32,350 bases of DNA from JBKHBT01 sp046542255 (GTDB taxonomy: Bacteria; UBP14; UBA6098; JBKHBT01), in assembly GCA_046542255.1 (NCBI GenBank), contig JBKHBT010000036.1, positions 1-32,350 on the forward strand. Direction: 5' to 3'. This document shows, piece by piece, positions 1 to 8,166 of the stretch. The translations under genes were made by a program, and so were the position numbers. Below the pieces are notes generated by a model. The model saw only the letters and a program-made list of their open reading frames with translations. It ran no database searches and was not told where the DNA came from. Each line of letters starts with the position of its first letter. Position 1 is the stretch's first letter.

Positions 1-1
1 T

Positions 2-109
2 CCTTCTTTTGGAATTTTCGGCGCTGCAATTTCAACTATAACAAATTATATTCTTCAGGCTTTTTTAATTGTTTATACATCCAGAAAGCTATTAGGCGTA
101 AAGCTATGA
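2..109 (+). CDS. 3' end of a probable polysaccharide/oligosaccharide flippase (partial)
   Basis: An open frame enters from the left edge and codes for 35 residues before TGA at 107-109. The peptide begins PSFGIFGAAISTITNYILQA and ends in a short basic tail (SRKLLGVKL). A hydrophobic final helix with a 'G.FGAAI.T...Y' motif followed by a Lys/Arg-rich tail is what the C-terminus of Wzx/MATE-like polysaccharide exporters looks like. The other two forward frames lack this character. The sugar-nucleotide enzyme gene at 943 fits an envelope-polysaccharide neighbourhood, but rpsT lies between them. The family assignment rests on a short tail only and is tentative; any polytopic membrane protein is possible. 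Confidence 0.5.
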   Translation, partial: PSFGIFGAAISTITNYILQAFLIVYTSRKLLGVKL

Positions 110-345
110 TATTGATTTTAATTATACAGCTACCATTTAGCCTAAGTGAGTTCAATAAAACACCATCCCGTCAATTTGCTAGGGCTAAGATTTAATATAT
201 TAAAGAAATTGTACCAAAAAACGGATAAAATCGCTATAATTTACCCAAATATAGTTTTTTAGACTTATTTTTTACTTGCAAATTTGTCAAGAAGATATAT
301 CTTTTTACCGAAATATTGAAAAGGTAAAAATTCAAAAGGAGCGAT

Positions 346-621
346 ATGCCCAATCTAAGAAAAAACCTATCAGCAGAAAAACGAGTTCGCCAGGCTGCAA
401 AACGCCGTGCGCGAAATAGAATAGTTCGCGGACAAATGCGCAGGCTTATTGCAGATTTCCGTGCAGAAGAAGACTCAAAGAAGCTCGAAGAAATGCTTCC
501 ACAGCTTTTCTCTGCCATCGACAAAGCAGCCAAAAAAGGCGTAATACACAAAAATACAGCTTCACGATATAAGTCCCGTTTGGCGAAAAGAATACAGAGA
601 ATAAAAGAAAACGCCGAATAA
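346..621 (+). CDS. rpsT: 30S ribosomal protein S20
   Basis: Ninety-one residues, the usual size for bS20. It begins MPNLRKNLSAEKRVRQAAKR and ends with a basic helix containing the family signature 'KGVIHKNTASRYKSRLAKR'. S20 is a primary 16S rRNA-binding protein of the small subunit. The ATG follows a strong AAAGGAG Shine-Dalgarno with correct spacing. The gene stands alone and is followed directly by a rho-independent terminator at 658-688. The 230 bases upstream of the gene hold no other ORF that I support. S20 is sometimes autoregulated, but I see no specific leader structure here. Confidence 0.97.
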   Translation: MPNLRKNLSAEKRVRQAAKRRARNRIVRGQMRRLIADFRAEEDSKKLEEMLPQLFSAIDKAAKKGVIHKNTASRYKSRLAKRIQRIKENAE

Positions 622-942
622 GCACTTTTTGGTTCGAGCTTTATAGCAAGATTTAAGAAAGGCAGTCTGATTTAGATTGCCTTTTTTTTATTTATGCTCC
701 AAATCAAAAATCTCGAATTCATAGTCCAAATGCAATTTTTTCAAAAGACTTGTTGAAATTTTACAAAAGTTTGCTAATATTATAGTGGTTACAACCGAAA
801 AGATAACAATTTCTGCGAGGTTGAAGTTTGAAATTTTGCAAACTGAATTCGAAATTTTTATTTTCCTTGCCTAATAATCTTAAAGAAATACAAACCCCGA
901 TATGTTGCTGATTCTCATGCACATTTTCTGGAAGGAGGAGCT
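622..942 (+). promoter_or_regulatory. Non-coding gap between rpsT and the nucleotidyltransferase gene; possible promoter
   Basis: Apart from the rpsT terminator this gap holds no convincing gene. A possible promoter is TTGAAA at 753-758, a 16-base spacer, and TAATAT at 775-780. An overlapping TATTAT at 778-783 is an alternative -10. Either would leave a leader of roughly 150 bases before the GTG at 943. I found no clear riboswitch fold in that leader by eye. Confidence 0.3.
658..688 (+). terminator. Rho-independent terminator of rpsT
   Basis: An 11-bp stem, AAAGGCAGTCT / AGATTGCCTTT, has one G-T wobble and a GATTT loop. It runs into a seven-base T tract, 37 bases after the rpsT stop codon. 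Confidence 0.9.
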
Positions 943-3462
943 GTGAAAGGTATTATAATGGCCGGAGGCTTTGGAACAAGGCTACGCCCACTAACTTTTA
1001 ATCTGCCAAAACCGATGGTACCGCTTTTGAATAGGCCGATGATGAAACATGTTTGTGACCTTATGAAAGACCATGGCATCGAGGATATGGTATCTTTGCT
1101 ATACTATCTGCCCGAGACTATATCTGATTATTTCGGCGATGGCTCTCAATTTGGATATAATATGGAATATGTCATGGCAGAAAGTGATCTTGGAACAGCA
1201 GGAAGCGTACGCAATGCTACCGAGAAAATCGATGATACTATCATGGTAATATCAGCTGATGTGCTCACGAATTTCGACCTTACAAAGGCTATGGAATTCC
1301 ACAAGAAAAAAGGCTCGCTTGCCACGATTCTCTTGACCAGAGTCGAGACTCCGCTTGCCTTCGGTATCGTTATCATAGATGATGATGGCAAAATCAAACG
1401 GTTTTTAGAGAAGCCGGCATGGGGACAGGTCTTTTCGGATACTATTAATACGGGCATTTATATTCTCGAACCCGAGGTATTGGAATGGATCCCTCGGGGC
1501 GAGGAATTTGATTTTTCCAAGAATCTATTCCCTGCGCTTCTTAAAGCCGGTGCACCGCTCTATGGATATATCGCTCCCGGATATTGGCGTGATGTAGGAA
1601 ATCTCCGGCAATACCGAAAAGCCAATGCCGATGTACTCCGAGGTGTTATCGAACTCAATATCCCTGGCAAATTACAGAAGTTCGAAAGTTCGCCGAATGC
1701 CGAAATTTGGGTCGAAGAAGGTGCTAATATTGATCCTGATGCTAATTTTAAGGGTAGGGTGCTTGTCGGCAAAGATGCCAAAATATATGGCGGTACTTTT
1801 ATCGAAGATAGCGTAATCGGCGAAGGTACAATCCTAAGGCCAGGTGCCAGATTGATCGAATCTGTTATCTGGGACAGAGCAGAGATTGGACAAAACACTC
1901 AGATTTCAGATGCTCTTGTCGGCACTGAAACAAAGATTGCAGAAGAATGCACTGTCCTGGAACATGCTGTTATCAGCGATAAAGTTGATATCGAAGCAAA
2001 TGCTATGATTTCTGCCGGAGTCAAGATTTGGCCGGAGAAAGAAATCGGTCGAAGAGCGCATGTTACAGACAGCTTCATCTGGGGCGACAGGCTCTCTGGC
2101 GAGCTTTTTACCAATTCTCGCGTTTCTGGTAAAGTCAATCTGGATATCTCGCCCGAATTTGCATCGAAACTCGGCGCAGCACTCGGCGCAATGGTCAAGC
2201 CCGGTGCTCAGGTCGCTATATCCAGAGATGTCGATAGGGCAAGCCAGATGATCGAGCGAAGCTTCTTCTGCGGCTTGCTATCGGCCGGTATAGATGTCGA
2301 TGATATGGGCGTTCTGCCGATTCCGGTTATGAGGCAGGAGCTATATGAAAGAAATCGCGATGCTGGAGTGCATATCAGGAGAAGCCCAAGAGAAAAAGAC
2401 CAGGTCGATATCATAGTACTTACCGGACAGGGTACAGATATGTCCACTGCAAAATGCCGAAAGATCGAGCAATTATACTATCGCGGCGACTTCCCGAGAG
2501 TCAGCTATGAAAACCTGGGACTACTTTCCAGGCCGCTGCATGTATGGGAAAACTATCAGGATAAGATCGAGAAATATATCGATAAAGATCTAATTGCACA
2601 AAGACAGCTTCGCGTTGTTGTCGATTATCGATTTGGTGGAGCGGTGCCGATACTTCAGCCGATTTTGACCAAGCTTGGAGTTCGTATTTATCCGGTCAAT
2701 GCATATGTCGATACAACAAGATTTACCAAAACCCGTGATGAGCTCGAGATTTCGCTTAAAGAGCTATCATCGGTTGTACAGACGCTGGGCGCAGATATCG
2801 GCTTTATGATCGACCCATCTGCTGAAAGATTATCTATCGTCGATAATCAAGGCCATGTCTTCGATCCGCAGCAAGAACTATATATGATGACGAGCCTATT
2901 TCTTAAGACTCATGATGTTCGAACGGTAGCTTTCCCGATTGGCGCAACTATGGCTGTATCACAACTAGCTAGAGAGCATGGAGTCAAAGAAATCAGGACA
3001 AAGGGGACACATCTTGCTATGATGGAAGCGGCATTATCCAAAGAAATCGATTTTGTCGGTGGAACCCGTGGCGGCTTTGTTTTCCCGGGCGCATCATTCG
3101 CTGCCGATTCGATGCTGGCGCTTTTGAAGGTATTAGAGATGATTGCCAAATTGGATATCAATATCGCCGACCTTGTGCCGAATATTCCCACATATATCCG
3201 CAAGGATGCCGAAGTAGATTGTCCCTGGCATAAAAAGGGCCAGGTGATGAGAACCCTGATTGAGAAAACTGCTAATATGCCTCGCGATATCGTCGATGGT
3301 GTTCGTATAATTACATCCGATGCATGGTGCCTTGCAATACCAGACCCGGAAGACCCGGTATTCAACCTGACAGCAGAAGCAACGACTGAAAAACGATGTG
3401 ATGAGATCCTGGGAGAATATGCAGAAAAAATTAAAGAATGGCAGAAGGAAGAGCTGGAATAG
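943..3462 (+). CDS. Mannose-1-phosphate guanylyltransferase-like protein fused to a degenerate phosphohexomutase domain
   Basis: An 839-residue cytoplasmic protein. Residues 1-230 form a nucleotidyltransferase with the signature MKGIIMAGGFGTRLRPLT, 'KPMVPLLNRPM' and a metal-site 'SADVLTNFDL'. Residues about 245-390 form a left-handed beta-helix of hexapeptide repeats. Residues about 393-839 form a phosphohexomutase fold. The first half should make an NDP-sugar (GDP-mannose by homology) for polysaccharide synthesis. In the mutase half the catalytic TASHNP loop is replaced by 'HIRRSPREKD' (near residue 478), the Mg-binding DGDADR loop by 'DPSAERL' (near 623), and the sugar-binding GGEXSGH by 'GGTRGGF' (near 705). 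That half is therefore probably non-catalytic or altered. The GTG start is set by GGAAGGAGG a few bases upstream and by the family's usual N-terminus. Substrate specificity (mannose versus glucose) cannot be fixed from sequence alone. Confidence 0.88.
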   Translation: MKGIIMAGGFGTRLRPLTFNLPKPMVPLLNRPMMKHVCDLMKDHGIEDMVSLLYYLPETISDYFGDGSQFGYNMEYVMAESDLGTAGSVRNATEKIDDTIMVISADVLTNFDLTKAMEFHKKKGSLATILLTRVETPLAFGIVIIDDDGKIKRFLEKPAWGQVFSDTINTGIYILEPEVLEWIPRGEEFDFSKNLFPALLKAGAPLYGYIAPGYWRDVGNLRQYRKANADVLRGVIELNIPGKLQKFESSPNAEIWVEEGANIDPDANFKGRVLVGKDAKIYGGTFIEDSVIGEGTILRPGARLIESVIWDRAEIGQNTQISDALVGTETKIAEECTVLEHAVISDKVDIEANAMISAGVKIWPEKEIGRRAHVTDSFIWGDRLSGELFTNSRVSGKVNLDISPEFASKLGAALGAMVKPGAQVAISRDVDRASQMIERSFFCGLLSAGIDVDDMGVLPIPVMRQELYERNRDAGVHIRRSPREKDQVDIIVLTGQGTDMSTAKCRKIEQLYYRGDFPRVSYENLGLLSRPLHVWENYQDKIEKYIDKDLIAQRQLRVVVDYRFGGAVPILQPILTKLGVRIYPVNAYVDTTRFTKTRDELEISLKELSSVVQTLGADIGFMIDPSAERLSIVDNQGHVFDPQQELYMMTSLFLKTHDVRTVAFPIGATMAVSQLAREHGVKEIRTKGTHLAMMEAALSKEIDFVGGTRGGFVFPGASFAADSMLALLKVLEMIAKLDINIADLVPNIPTYIRKDAEVDCPWHKKGQVMRTLIEKTANMPRDIVDGVRIITSDAWCLAIPDPEDPVFNLTAEATTEKRCDEILGEYAEKIKEWQKEELE

Positions 3463-3483
3463 TATTACATCTTAAGTATTCAA

Positions 3484-3503
3484 CTGCGGGCTTCGGCCCG
3501 CAG
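3484..3503. terminator. Perfect hairpin with a TTCG loop between convergent genes
   Basis: CTGCGGGC-TTCG-GCCCGCAG gives an 8-bp perfect stem closed by a UUCG tetraloop, 21 bases after the preceding stop codon and between two convergent genes. Neither side has an immediate T tract, although a run of T occurs at about 3530. It is probably a transcription end or an RNA-stabilising hairpin rather than a textbook terminator. Confidence 0.55.
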
Positions 3504-3535
3504 GCTGTTTACATATCTTATAATAGCGCTTTTTT

Positions 3536-4738
3536 TTATAACTGTTTAATTGGCTTATCGAGCTTTTTAACAAGGACTTTGCCGATTTTTCGCCTTGTAG
3601 ATGTCATTACGATGAAGCGCCAGCCGTTTTTTATTAAGCTTTCGCCCGGATATGGCATATGCCCGAAATTTTCGATTAGCATACCTCCGACTGACTGGTA
3701 ATGTCTCGAAGTAGATATTTCTCTTTGGATTTTCTGCTCGAGTTCGCCAATCAGCATCTCGGATTTGATTTCAAATTCATCTTGAATATTTTCCTGTAGT
3801 TTCATTTCATTCGATGGTGCTTCACCGAGAAGATTATACAATGTATTAAGCGTGATAAGGCCTTCGATTTTCCCGCTTTCATCGCTAACTAATGCCGACT
3901 CGCTCATCGAGCGGCTCAAATGGCTAATAGCGCTACCTGCCGTTTGTGTGATAGGCAATACCGGCTCCTTTAGCACAATCGGAGCTATTGTATCATCTGG
4001 CCGGAGCATAGAAAGCCCGCCGCGTCTCAGAACATAACCTTCGTATTGCAATCCATCTTCGCTAACAAGTGCGATATTGCGATGAAGCTTGTCCATCTTC
4101 TCGCGTGCTTTCTCGGCTGTATCGCTTTTCCTTAGCTGAGGGAATGAAGATGCCGGCTTCATTATCTCATGAAGCTTGATGCTTTCAAATTCGAGAATAT
4201 TGACAAGCACATCGCGCTTTTCATCAGAGAGCCCGGTTGCTTCTGCTTTGGCAAAATGCAAGATATCATTATGCGTAAAGCTCTGCTTTTTCGGAATATA
4301 CAAACCCAAAAATTTCGCTATTGGATGCGATATCTTATTGAACATAAATATAATCGGATAGAAAACGATAGATACTATGCGAAGTGGAACAGCAGAAAGT
4401 GCAGAAAAGCCGCCGCTATTTCGAAGAGCCAATGATTTCGGCATTATCTCGCCAAACATCAAAACCATGATACTGACCGAAAATATCGAGATAATGCCAC
4501 CAATATGCTCTCCAAATATTTCGATAAATATGTCTGCTGCAACAGTCGATGCCAGAACCATCGATATATTAACACCGAAGAGTGTTGTTGCCAGAAGCAT
4601 ATGCATATTCTTCTTCAGTTTTTTAACAAATGGGCTGGCATCGCCTGCCGAGACATAAATAAATGCCGTTTCGGAACCAGCAAAGAAAGCCTGGCCCAAA
4701 AGCCCAAGGAAAAATATTATAATTTTAACACTAAACAT
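3536..4738 (-). CDS. CNNM/CorC-family membrane protein (second of tandem pair)
   Basis: A 400-residue protein with the family architecture. An N-terminal DUF21/CNNM transmembrane domain (about residues 1-180) carries the hallmark 'GSETAFIY' and 'FGEIMPKSLALRNS'. A CBS-pair region follows (about 195-315), then a C-terminal CorC_HlyC transporter-associated domain (about 325-400, with 'ENFGHMPYPGESLIKNGWRF'). Members are linked to Mg2+/Co2+ transport or membrane-stress tolerance. The usual 'VMVPR.D...' entry into the CBS pair is replaced by 'IMKPASSFPQL', and the 'R.PVY' element by 'RNIALVSEDG', so nucleotide sensing may differ. Its ATG overlaps the end of the upstream gene by 8 bp, which implies translational coupling. 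The exact substrate is unknown. Confidence 0.85.
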   Translation of the reverse strand: MFSVKIIIFFLGLLGQAFFAGSETAFIYVSAGDASPFVKKLKKNMHMLLATTLFGVNISMVLASTVAADIFIEIFGEHIGGIISIFSVSIMVLMFGEIMPKSLALRNSGGFSALSAVPLRIVSIVFYPIIFMFNKISHPIAKFLGLYIPKKQSFTHNDILHFAKAEATGLSDEKRDVLVNILEFESIKLHEIMKPASSFPQLRKSDTAEKAREKMDKLHRNIALVSEDGLQYEGYVLRRGGLSMLRPDDTIAPIVLKEPVLPITQTAGSAISHLSRSMSESALVSDESGKIEGLITLNTLYNLLGEAPSNEMKLQENIQDEFEIKSEMLIGELEQKIQREISTSRHYQSVGGMLIENFGHMPYPGESLIKNGWRFIVMTSTRRKIGKVLVKKLDKPIKQL

Positions 4739-5936
4739 TTATGCTTTCCTCATCATCTTCTAATGGCCGTATTGCAAGCATTTCAATCGTTTTCTCTGTT
4801 GAATGAATAATCCTTATTCTTAGCCCCTGAATCTCGAAACTTTCGCCCTTTTTCGGAATATGTCCCAGATTTTCAAGTATGAAGCCGCCGATTGTCATCA
4901 CCCGGGTATGCTCGATATTTCTCGAAAGGGCATCCTCGACATCGGAAATTCTGGTTTGGCCAGGAATAATAAAGCTTTTCCCGATTTTGGAGAAGTTTAT
5001 GGTGGTTTTGTCTTCGGCCGTCTGTGGGGTGAAAACCATCGATAGGATTTTTTTGCCCGGCACAAAACCGGTTACTTTTCCATATTCATCGACAAGTACG
5101 ATGAACTTAGCCTGCTTTTCGATTAGGGAATTAAAGCCATTAAGCGCATAGGTAGAATCCCCCAAAACCACGAAATTGCTTTCTCCTCGTCCCGCAAGAA
5201 AATCGCTCCAATAGTAAACCGATTTTATGATGCTTTGTGACTCGCCAGTTATGATTAGAGCCTGAAGCGGCTCTTCACGGGATTTATCATCAAAAATGGA
5301 ATCGATATCATAGCCATTATCCTGCGAAATAATATCTACCGATTCCATCGGAATAGATAAGTCGGATAGATCGATTTTGTCGAGTTCTAAAACCTTATCG
5401 GCGAGTTTTTTCAATCGTGATGTTACCCAGCCGGCCTGAAAACTTTCTTCGATAGCGGTTTTTATCTCGGCCTCATCTACAACTCGCCCGGATTCTTCAG
5501 GAAGAAATATTGCACTAAACTTTTCGAGAACTATGCGAAAAGGCATAAACAATATCTTACAGAATTTCAAAAATCGAGATGTATTGGATGCAAAATTTTC
5601 GCTACGAAGAAGCGCTAGTTTCTTTGGGGTAATTTCTCCGAAAACCAGAAGCAAAACAGTACTCAATATGACTGCAAAACCGAGTTTTTCGCCGAATAGC
5701 GAAGCATTGATAGTTGAAAGTCCGATATTGACAAGCATATTGCCGATTAATATCGTAAGAAGCAATGCCCTCGGCCTTTCAAGGAGCTGCCCTGCATATT
5801 GGCGCTTGATATTTTTGGATTTAAGAAGGCGCCTTTTCTCAAGCTCAGAAAGCGAAAAATAACTCGTCTCGCTGCCCGAGAAGATAGCAGAGAGCATAAG
5901 CAATAGTATTATCGAAAATATAAATAAAATTTGCAT
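4731..5936 (-). CDS. CNNM/CorC-family membrane protein (first of tandem pair)
   Basis: A 401-residue paralog of the gene it overlaps. The DUF21/CNNM domain comes first, with 'SGSETSYFSLSELEKRRL' and 'LVFGEITPKKLALLRSE'. A poorly conserved CBS-pair region follows (about residues 195-310, containing 'VLVDEYGKVTGFVPGKKIL'). The C-terminal CorC_HlyC domain (about 320-400) has 'GGFILENLGHIPKKGESFEIQG'. The standard 'MVPR' motif is replaced by 'SIPMESVDI'. The 8-bp overlap with the next gene and their similar lengths suggest that the two products assemble together, although this is inference. No good Shine-Dalgarno is visible before the ATG. A role in divalent-cation transport or envelope stress is known for the family, not shown here. 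Confidence 0.82.
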   Translation of the reverse strand: MQILFIFSIILLLMLSAIFSGSETSYFSLSELEKRRLLKSKNIKRQYAGQLLERPRALLLTILIGNMLVNIGLSTINASLFGEKLGFAVILSTVLLLVFGEITPKKLALLRSENFASNTSRFLKFCKILFMPFRIVLEKFSAIFLPEESGRVVDEAEIKTAIEESFQAGWVTSRLKKLADKVLELDKIDLSDLSIPMESVDIISQDNGYDIDSIFDDKSREEPLQALIITGESQSIIKSVYYWSDFLAGRGESNFVVLGDSTYALNGFNSLIEKQAKFIVLVDEYGKVTGFVPGKKILSMVFTPQTAEDKTTINFSKIGKSFIIPGQTRISDVEDALSRNIEHTRVMTIGGFILENLGHIPKKGESFEIQGLRIRIIHSTEKTIEMLAIRPLEDDEESINV

Positions 5937-6197
5937 AGTATTCAGCCTAAATATTTCTTAGATACAAATGTATAAGTTTATGAGTGGAATGTATAGGACT
6001 TTTTTGATTTGGATATTGTGTTTTTTGTGATTGCAGAATGTTTCCATTATCATATAGAGCTATACAATTCATCAATCCAAGAAAGGGAAATTAGAATTAA
6101 TCGAGATAATAAAAAAGCGCACAAAAAATAAGACCAAAAACTTCGTTCCAATGCTCTGCTTTGATCTAAAAAATATTGAATTCACTGACAAATAAAC
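5937..6197. other. AT-rich intergenic stretch with no supported gene
   Basis: This lies between the start of the CorC pair and the rnf operon terminator. No ORF with coding character and no clear RNA fold was found on either strand. It must hold the promoter of the CorC pair, but I could not pick convincing -35/-10 boxes. Confidence 0.5.
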
Positions 6198-6227
6198 AAG
6201 GCGCCCCAAATCGAATAGGGACGCCTT
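6198..6227 (-). terminator. Terminator-like hairpin after the rnf operon
   Basis: AAGGCG and CGCCTT arms with an additional CCC/GGG inner stem and one mismatch, located 38 bases past the rnfA stop. The T tract is interrupted on both strands (CTTGTTTATTT on the minus strand), so termination strength is uncertain. Confidence 0.55.
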
Positions 6228-6264
6228 TTGTTGTAACACCTTAAAAATATCAATTTCTATCAGA

Positions 6265-6915
6265 TTAGAATTTTAGCCCTGAGAAGCCCATAAATGCAAG
6301 GCTCATAAGCCCGGCAGTGATAAAGGCTATCGGTAGGCCTTTCAATGCTTCTGGGATTTCTGCATATTCTAGTTTTTCGCGTATGCCGCTCATGAAAATT
6401 AGAGCCAGCGTAAATCCAATTCCAGCAGCTATTGCATGAACAATCGACTGCAAGAAATTGTAATGATAGCTCATCGTATTCAGCTCGGCAAGGCCGAGAA
6501 TGGCACAGTTTGTCGTAATCAGCGGAAGAAATATCCCCAGGCTGCTATAGAGCGCAGGAGCTGTCTTCTGCAAAACCATCTCAACAAATTGAACCAATGA
6601 TGCGATAACCAAAATAAATGCAATCGTCTCCAAATATGCCAGATCGAATTGCGCCGGTGTCACGCTATCATTGAAAAGCTTGACTATATGATAGAATACA
6701 TTATTACCTGTCGGCAAAAGGAAGAAATTATAGATAATCCATGTGATAGCCGATGCCATCACCATGACAAATATAACCGCAAAGCCCATTCCGACAGCCG
6801 TTTCGGTCTTTTTCGATACGCCCAAAAATGGACATAGCCCAAGAAAGCGCATCAGGACGAAGTTGTTTATGAATATTCCGCCGATAATAATGGCTAATAG
6901 TGAAGTTTCACCCAT
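6265..6915 (-). CDS. rnfA: Rnf electron-transport complex subunit A
   Basis: A 216-residue, six-helix inner-membrane protein of the NqrDE/RnfAE family. 'NNFVLMRFLGLCPFLGVSKK' near the N-terminus and 'TTNCAILG' in the middle carry the two cysteines that, with those of RnfE, hold a [2Fe-2S] cluster within the membrane in known Rnf complexes. The C-terminus 'GLPIAFITAGLMSLAFMGF' is typical. It is somewhat longer than the common 190-odd residues. The ATG has an AGGAGGTGA Shine-Dalgarno and lies 10 bases after the rnfE stop. It is the last gene of the visible operon; an rnfB that would follow it in clostridial-type operons is absent. Confidence 0.95.
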   Translation of the reverse strand: MGETSLLAIIIGGIFINNFVLMRFLGLCPFLGVSKKTETAVGMGFAVIFVMVMASAITWIIYNFFLLPTGNNVFYHIVKLFNDSVTPAQFDLAYLETIAFILVIASLVQFVEMVLQKTAPALYSSLGIFLPLITTNCAILGLAELNTMSYHYNFLQSIVHAIAAGIGFTLALIFMSGIREKLEYAEIPEALKGLPIAFITAGLMSLAFMGFSGLKF

Positions 6916-6925
6916 GATTCACCTC

Positions 6926-7522
6926 CTAGGCTTTCTTTCTATTGTTTATAAGATTAACAAGTCCTATCAAAAGCCCAATTGTGAGAAAACCGCCCGGTGG
7001 CAGTATCATTGCAATAGCCGGCGATGCGCTCTCGCCCATAACAGCCATACCGAAGAATGTGCCGCTTCCGAGTATCTCACGAATTCCGCCAATAACTATA
7101 AGCACGAGCGTAAAGCCAAGCCCCATGCCTAGGCCATCGGCGATAGATGCGAAAATGCCATTCTTGCTGGCAAATGCCTCCGCACGGCCGAGTATGATAC
7201 AGTTGACAACAATCAGCGGAATAAAAATACCAAGCGATTTCGAAAGAGCCGGTACATAAGCCGCCATTACAAGCTTGACTATCGTAACAAATGTCGCAAT
7301 AACAGTAATAAAAACCGGAATACGAATCTTATCCGGTACGAGTTTTTTGATAAGAGAAATAATGAAATTAGACATAAGCAGCACAAAAGATGCAGCAATG
7401 CCCATTCCAAGCCCATTATTTGCGCTGGTAGTAACAGCCAGAGCCGGGCAAAGGCCCAATGCATAGACCAAAACCGGATTCTCTTTTAAGATTCCTTTGG
7501 TGAATTCCTGTCCTATATTCAT
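6926..7522 (-). CDS. rnfE: Rnf electron-transport complex subunit E
   Basis: A 198-residue integral membrane protein, paralogous to RnfA. The N-terminus 'NIGQEFTKGILKENPVLVYALGLCPALA' carries the first cluster cysteine, and 'VVNCIILGRAEAFA' the second, followed by the RnfE-typical 'GGIREILGSGTFFG'. It pairs with RnfA to form the membrane half of the electron path between RnfD/G and the soluble Fe-S subunits. Its ATG overlaps the rnfG stop by four bases (ATGA), showing translational coupling. The length is normal for the family. Confidence 0.95.
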   Translation of the reverse strand: MNIGQEFTKGILKENPVLVYALGLCPALAVTTSANNGLGMGIAASFVLLMSNFIISLIKKLVPDKIRIPVFITVIATFVTIVKLVMAAYVPALSKSLGIFIPLIVVNCIILGRAEAFASKNGIFASIADGLGMGLGFTLVLIVIGGIREILGSGTFFGMAVMGESASPAIAMILPPGGFLTIGLLIGLVNLINNRKKA

Positions 7523-8166
7523 CCCTTCACCCCCGGCGTTTCCTGGTTTTTATCGATGGGAAGCTCGGTATCTGTTGTATCTGCTTCTGCATCGATTGAA
7601 TCTGGCATTGGCGAATCTTTCGGAAGATTATCCGCCAGAATTTTGGCGAAATTATTGATGCCATCGGCAACTGCACGAGATGTGATAGTTGCGCCAGTTA
7701 TAGCATCGATATTCCCGCCATCGCTCTCGACTGCTACATCGAGTGCACTTTTGCCAGAGAACTGGCTCTGGAATTCGGGATCCTCGCAATGTGTCCCAAG
7801 TCCAGGAGTTTCATTCTGTTCGATGACCTTTATCTTATTAATCGTCATATCAGGATTAAGTCCTGTCATTATTTTTAATGTGCTGGAAAAGCCATTTCCA
7901 TAGGCAGTGATAGCATAGCCTGTCGGCTGCTTCTTTGCATCAGATTTGTAACCAATGGTATATTCTATCTCTTCGCCATCTTTGGTAAATGTCTTTGTCT
8001 TTTGAGCGGCATTTTGCGGCAGTACCTCTTTTATAGCTGCTTCTTTTGCAGCTCTGGCCTGTTCTGCAATCACAGGCGCAGTTTTGGAATTAATAATTCC
8101 CAGAGCAAAACCTGCGATAATGCCGTAAATCATAAGAGCTATTCCAAGTTTCATGATATCTTTCAT
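7519..8166 (-). CDS. rnfG: Rnf electron-transport complex subunit G (flavoprotein)
   Basis: A 215-residue protein with one N-terminal membrane helix (about residues 5-27) and an FMN-binding domain exposed outside the cytoplasmic membrane. 'IDAITGATITSRAV' is the covalent-FMN threonine motif; 'NETPGLGTHCEDPEF' is also characteristic. The C-terminal 30 residues are an acidic, probably disordered tail. Its ATG overlaps the rnfD stop by four bases, and its stop overlaps the rnfE start. Confidence 0.95.
   Translation of the reverse strand: MKDIMKLGIALMIYGIIAGFALGIINSKTAPVIAEQARAAKEAAIKEVLPQNAAQKTKTFTKDGEEIEYTIGYKSDAKKQPTGYAITAYGNGFSSTLKIMTGLNPDMTINKIKVIEQNETPGLGTHCEDPEFQSQFSGKSALDVAVESDGGNIDAITGATITSRAVADGINNFAKILADNLPKDSPMPDSIDAEADTTDTELPIDKNQETPGVKG

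Noticed and set aside
110..200. A possible fourth copy of the dispersed repeat, sharing CTAAATGGT in inverse orientation
   Set aside because: Only about ten bases match clearly, too little to separate from chance.
234..551. 105-codon frame antisense to rpsT
   Set aside because: It is a shadow of the rpsT reading frame and has no ribosome binding site or homology.
5937..6264. A possible rnfB downstream of rnfA
   Set aside because: No frame on either strand shows CxxCxxxxC clusters or a ferredoxin repeat; the region ends in a hairpin.
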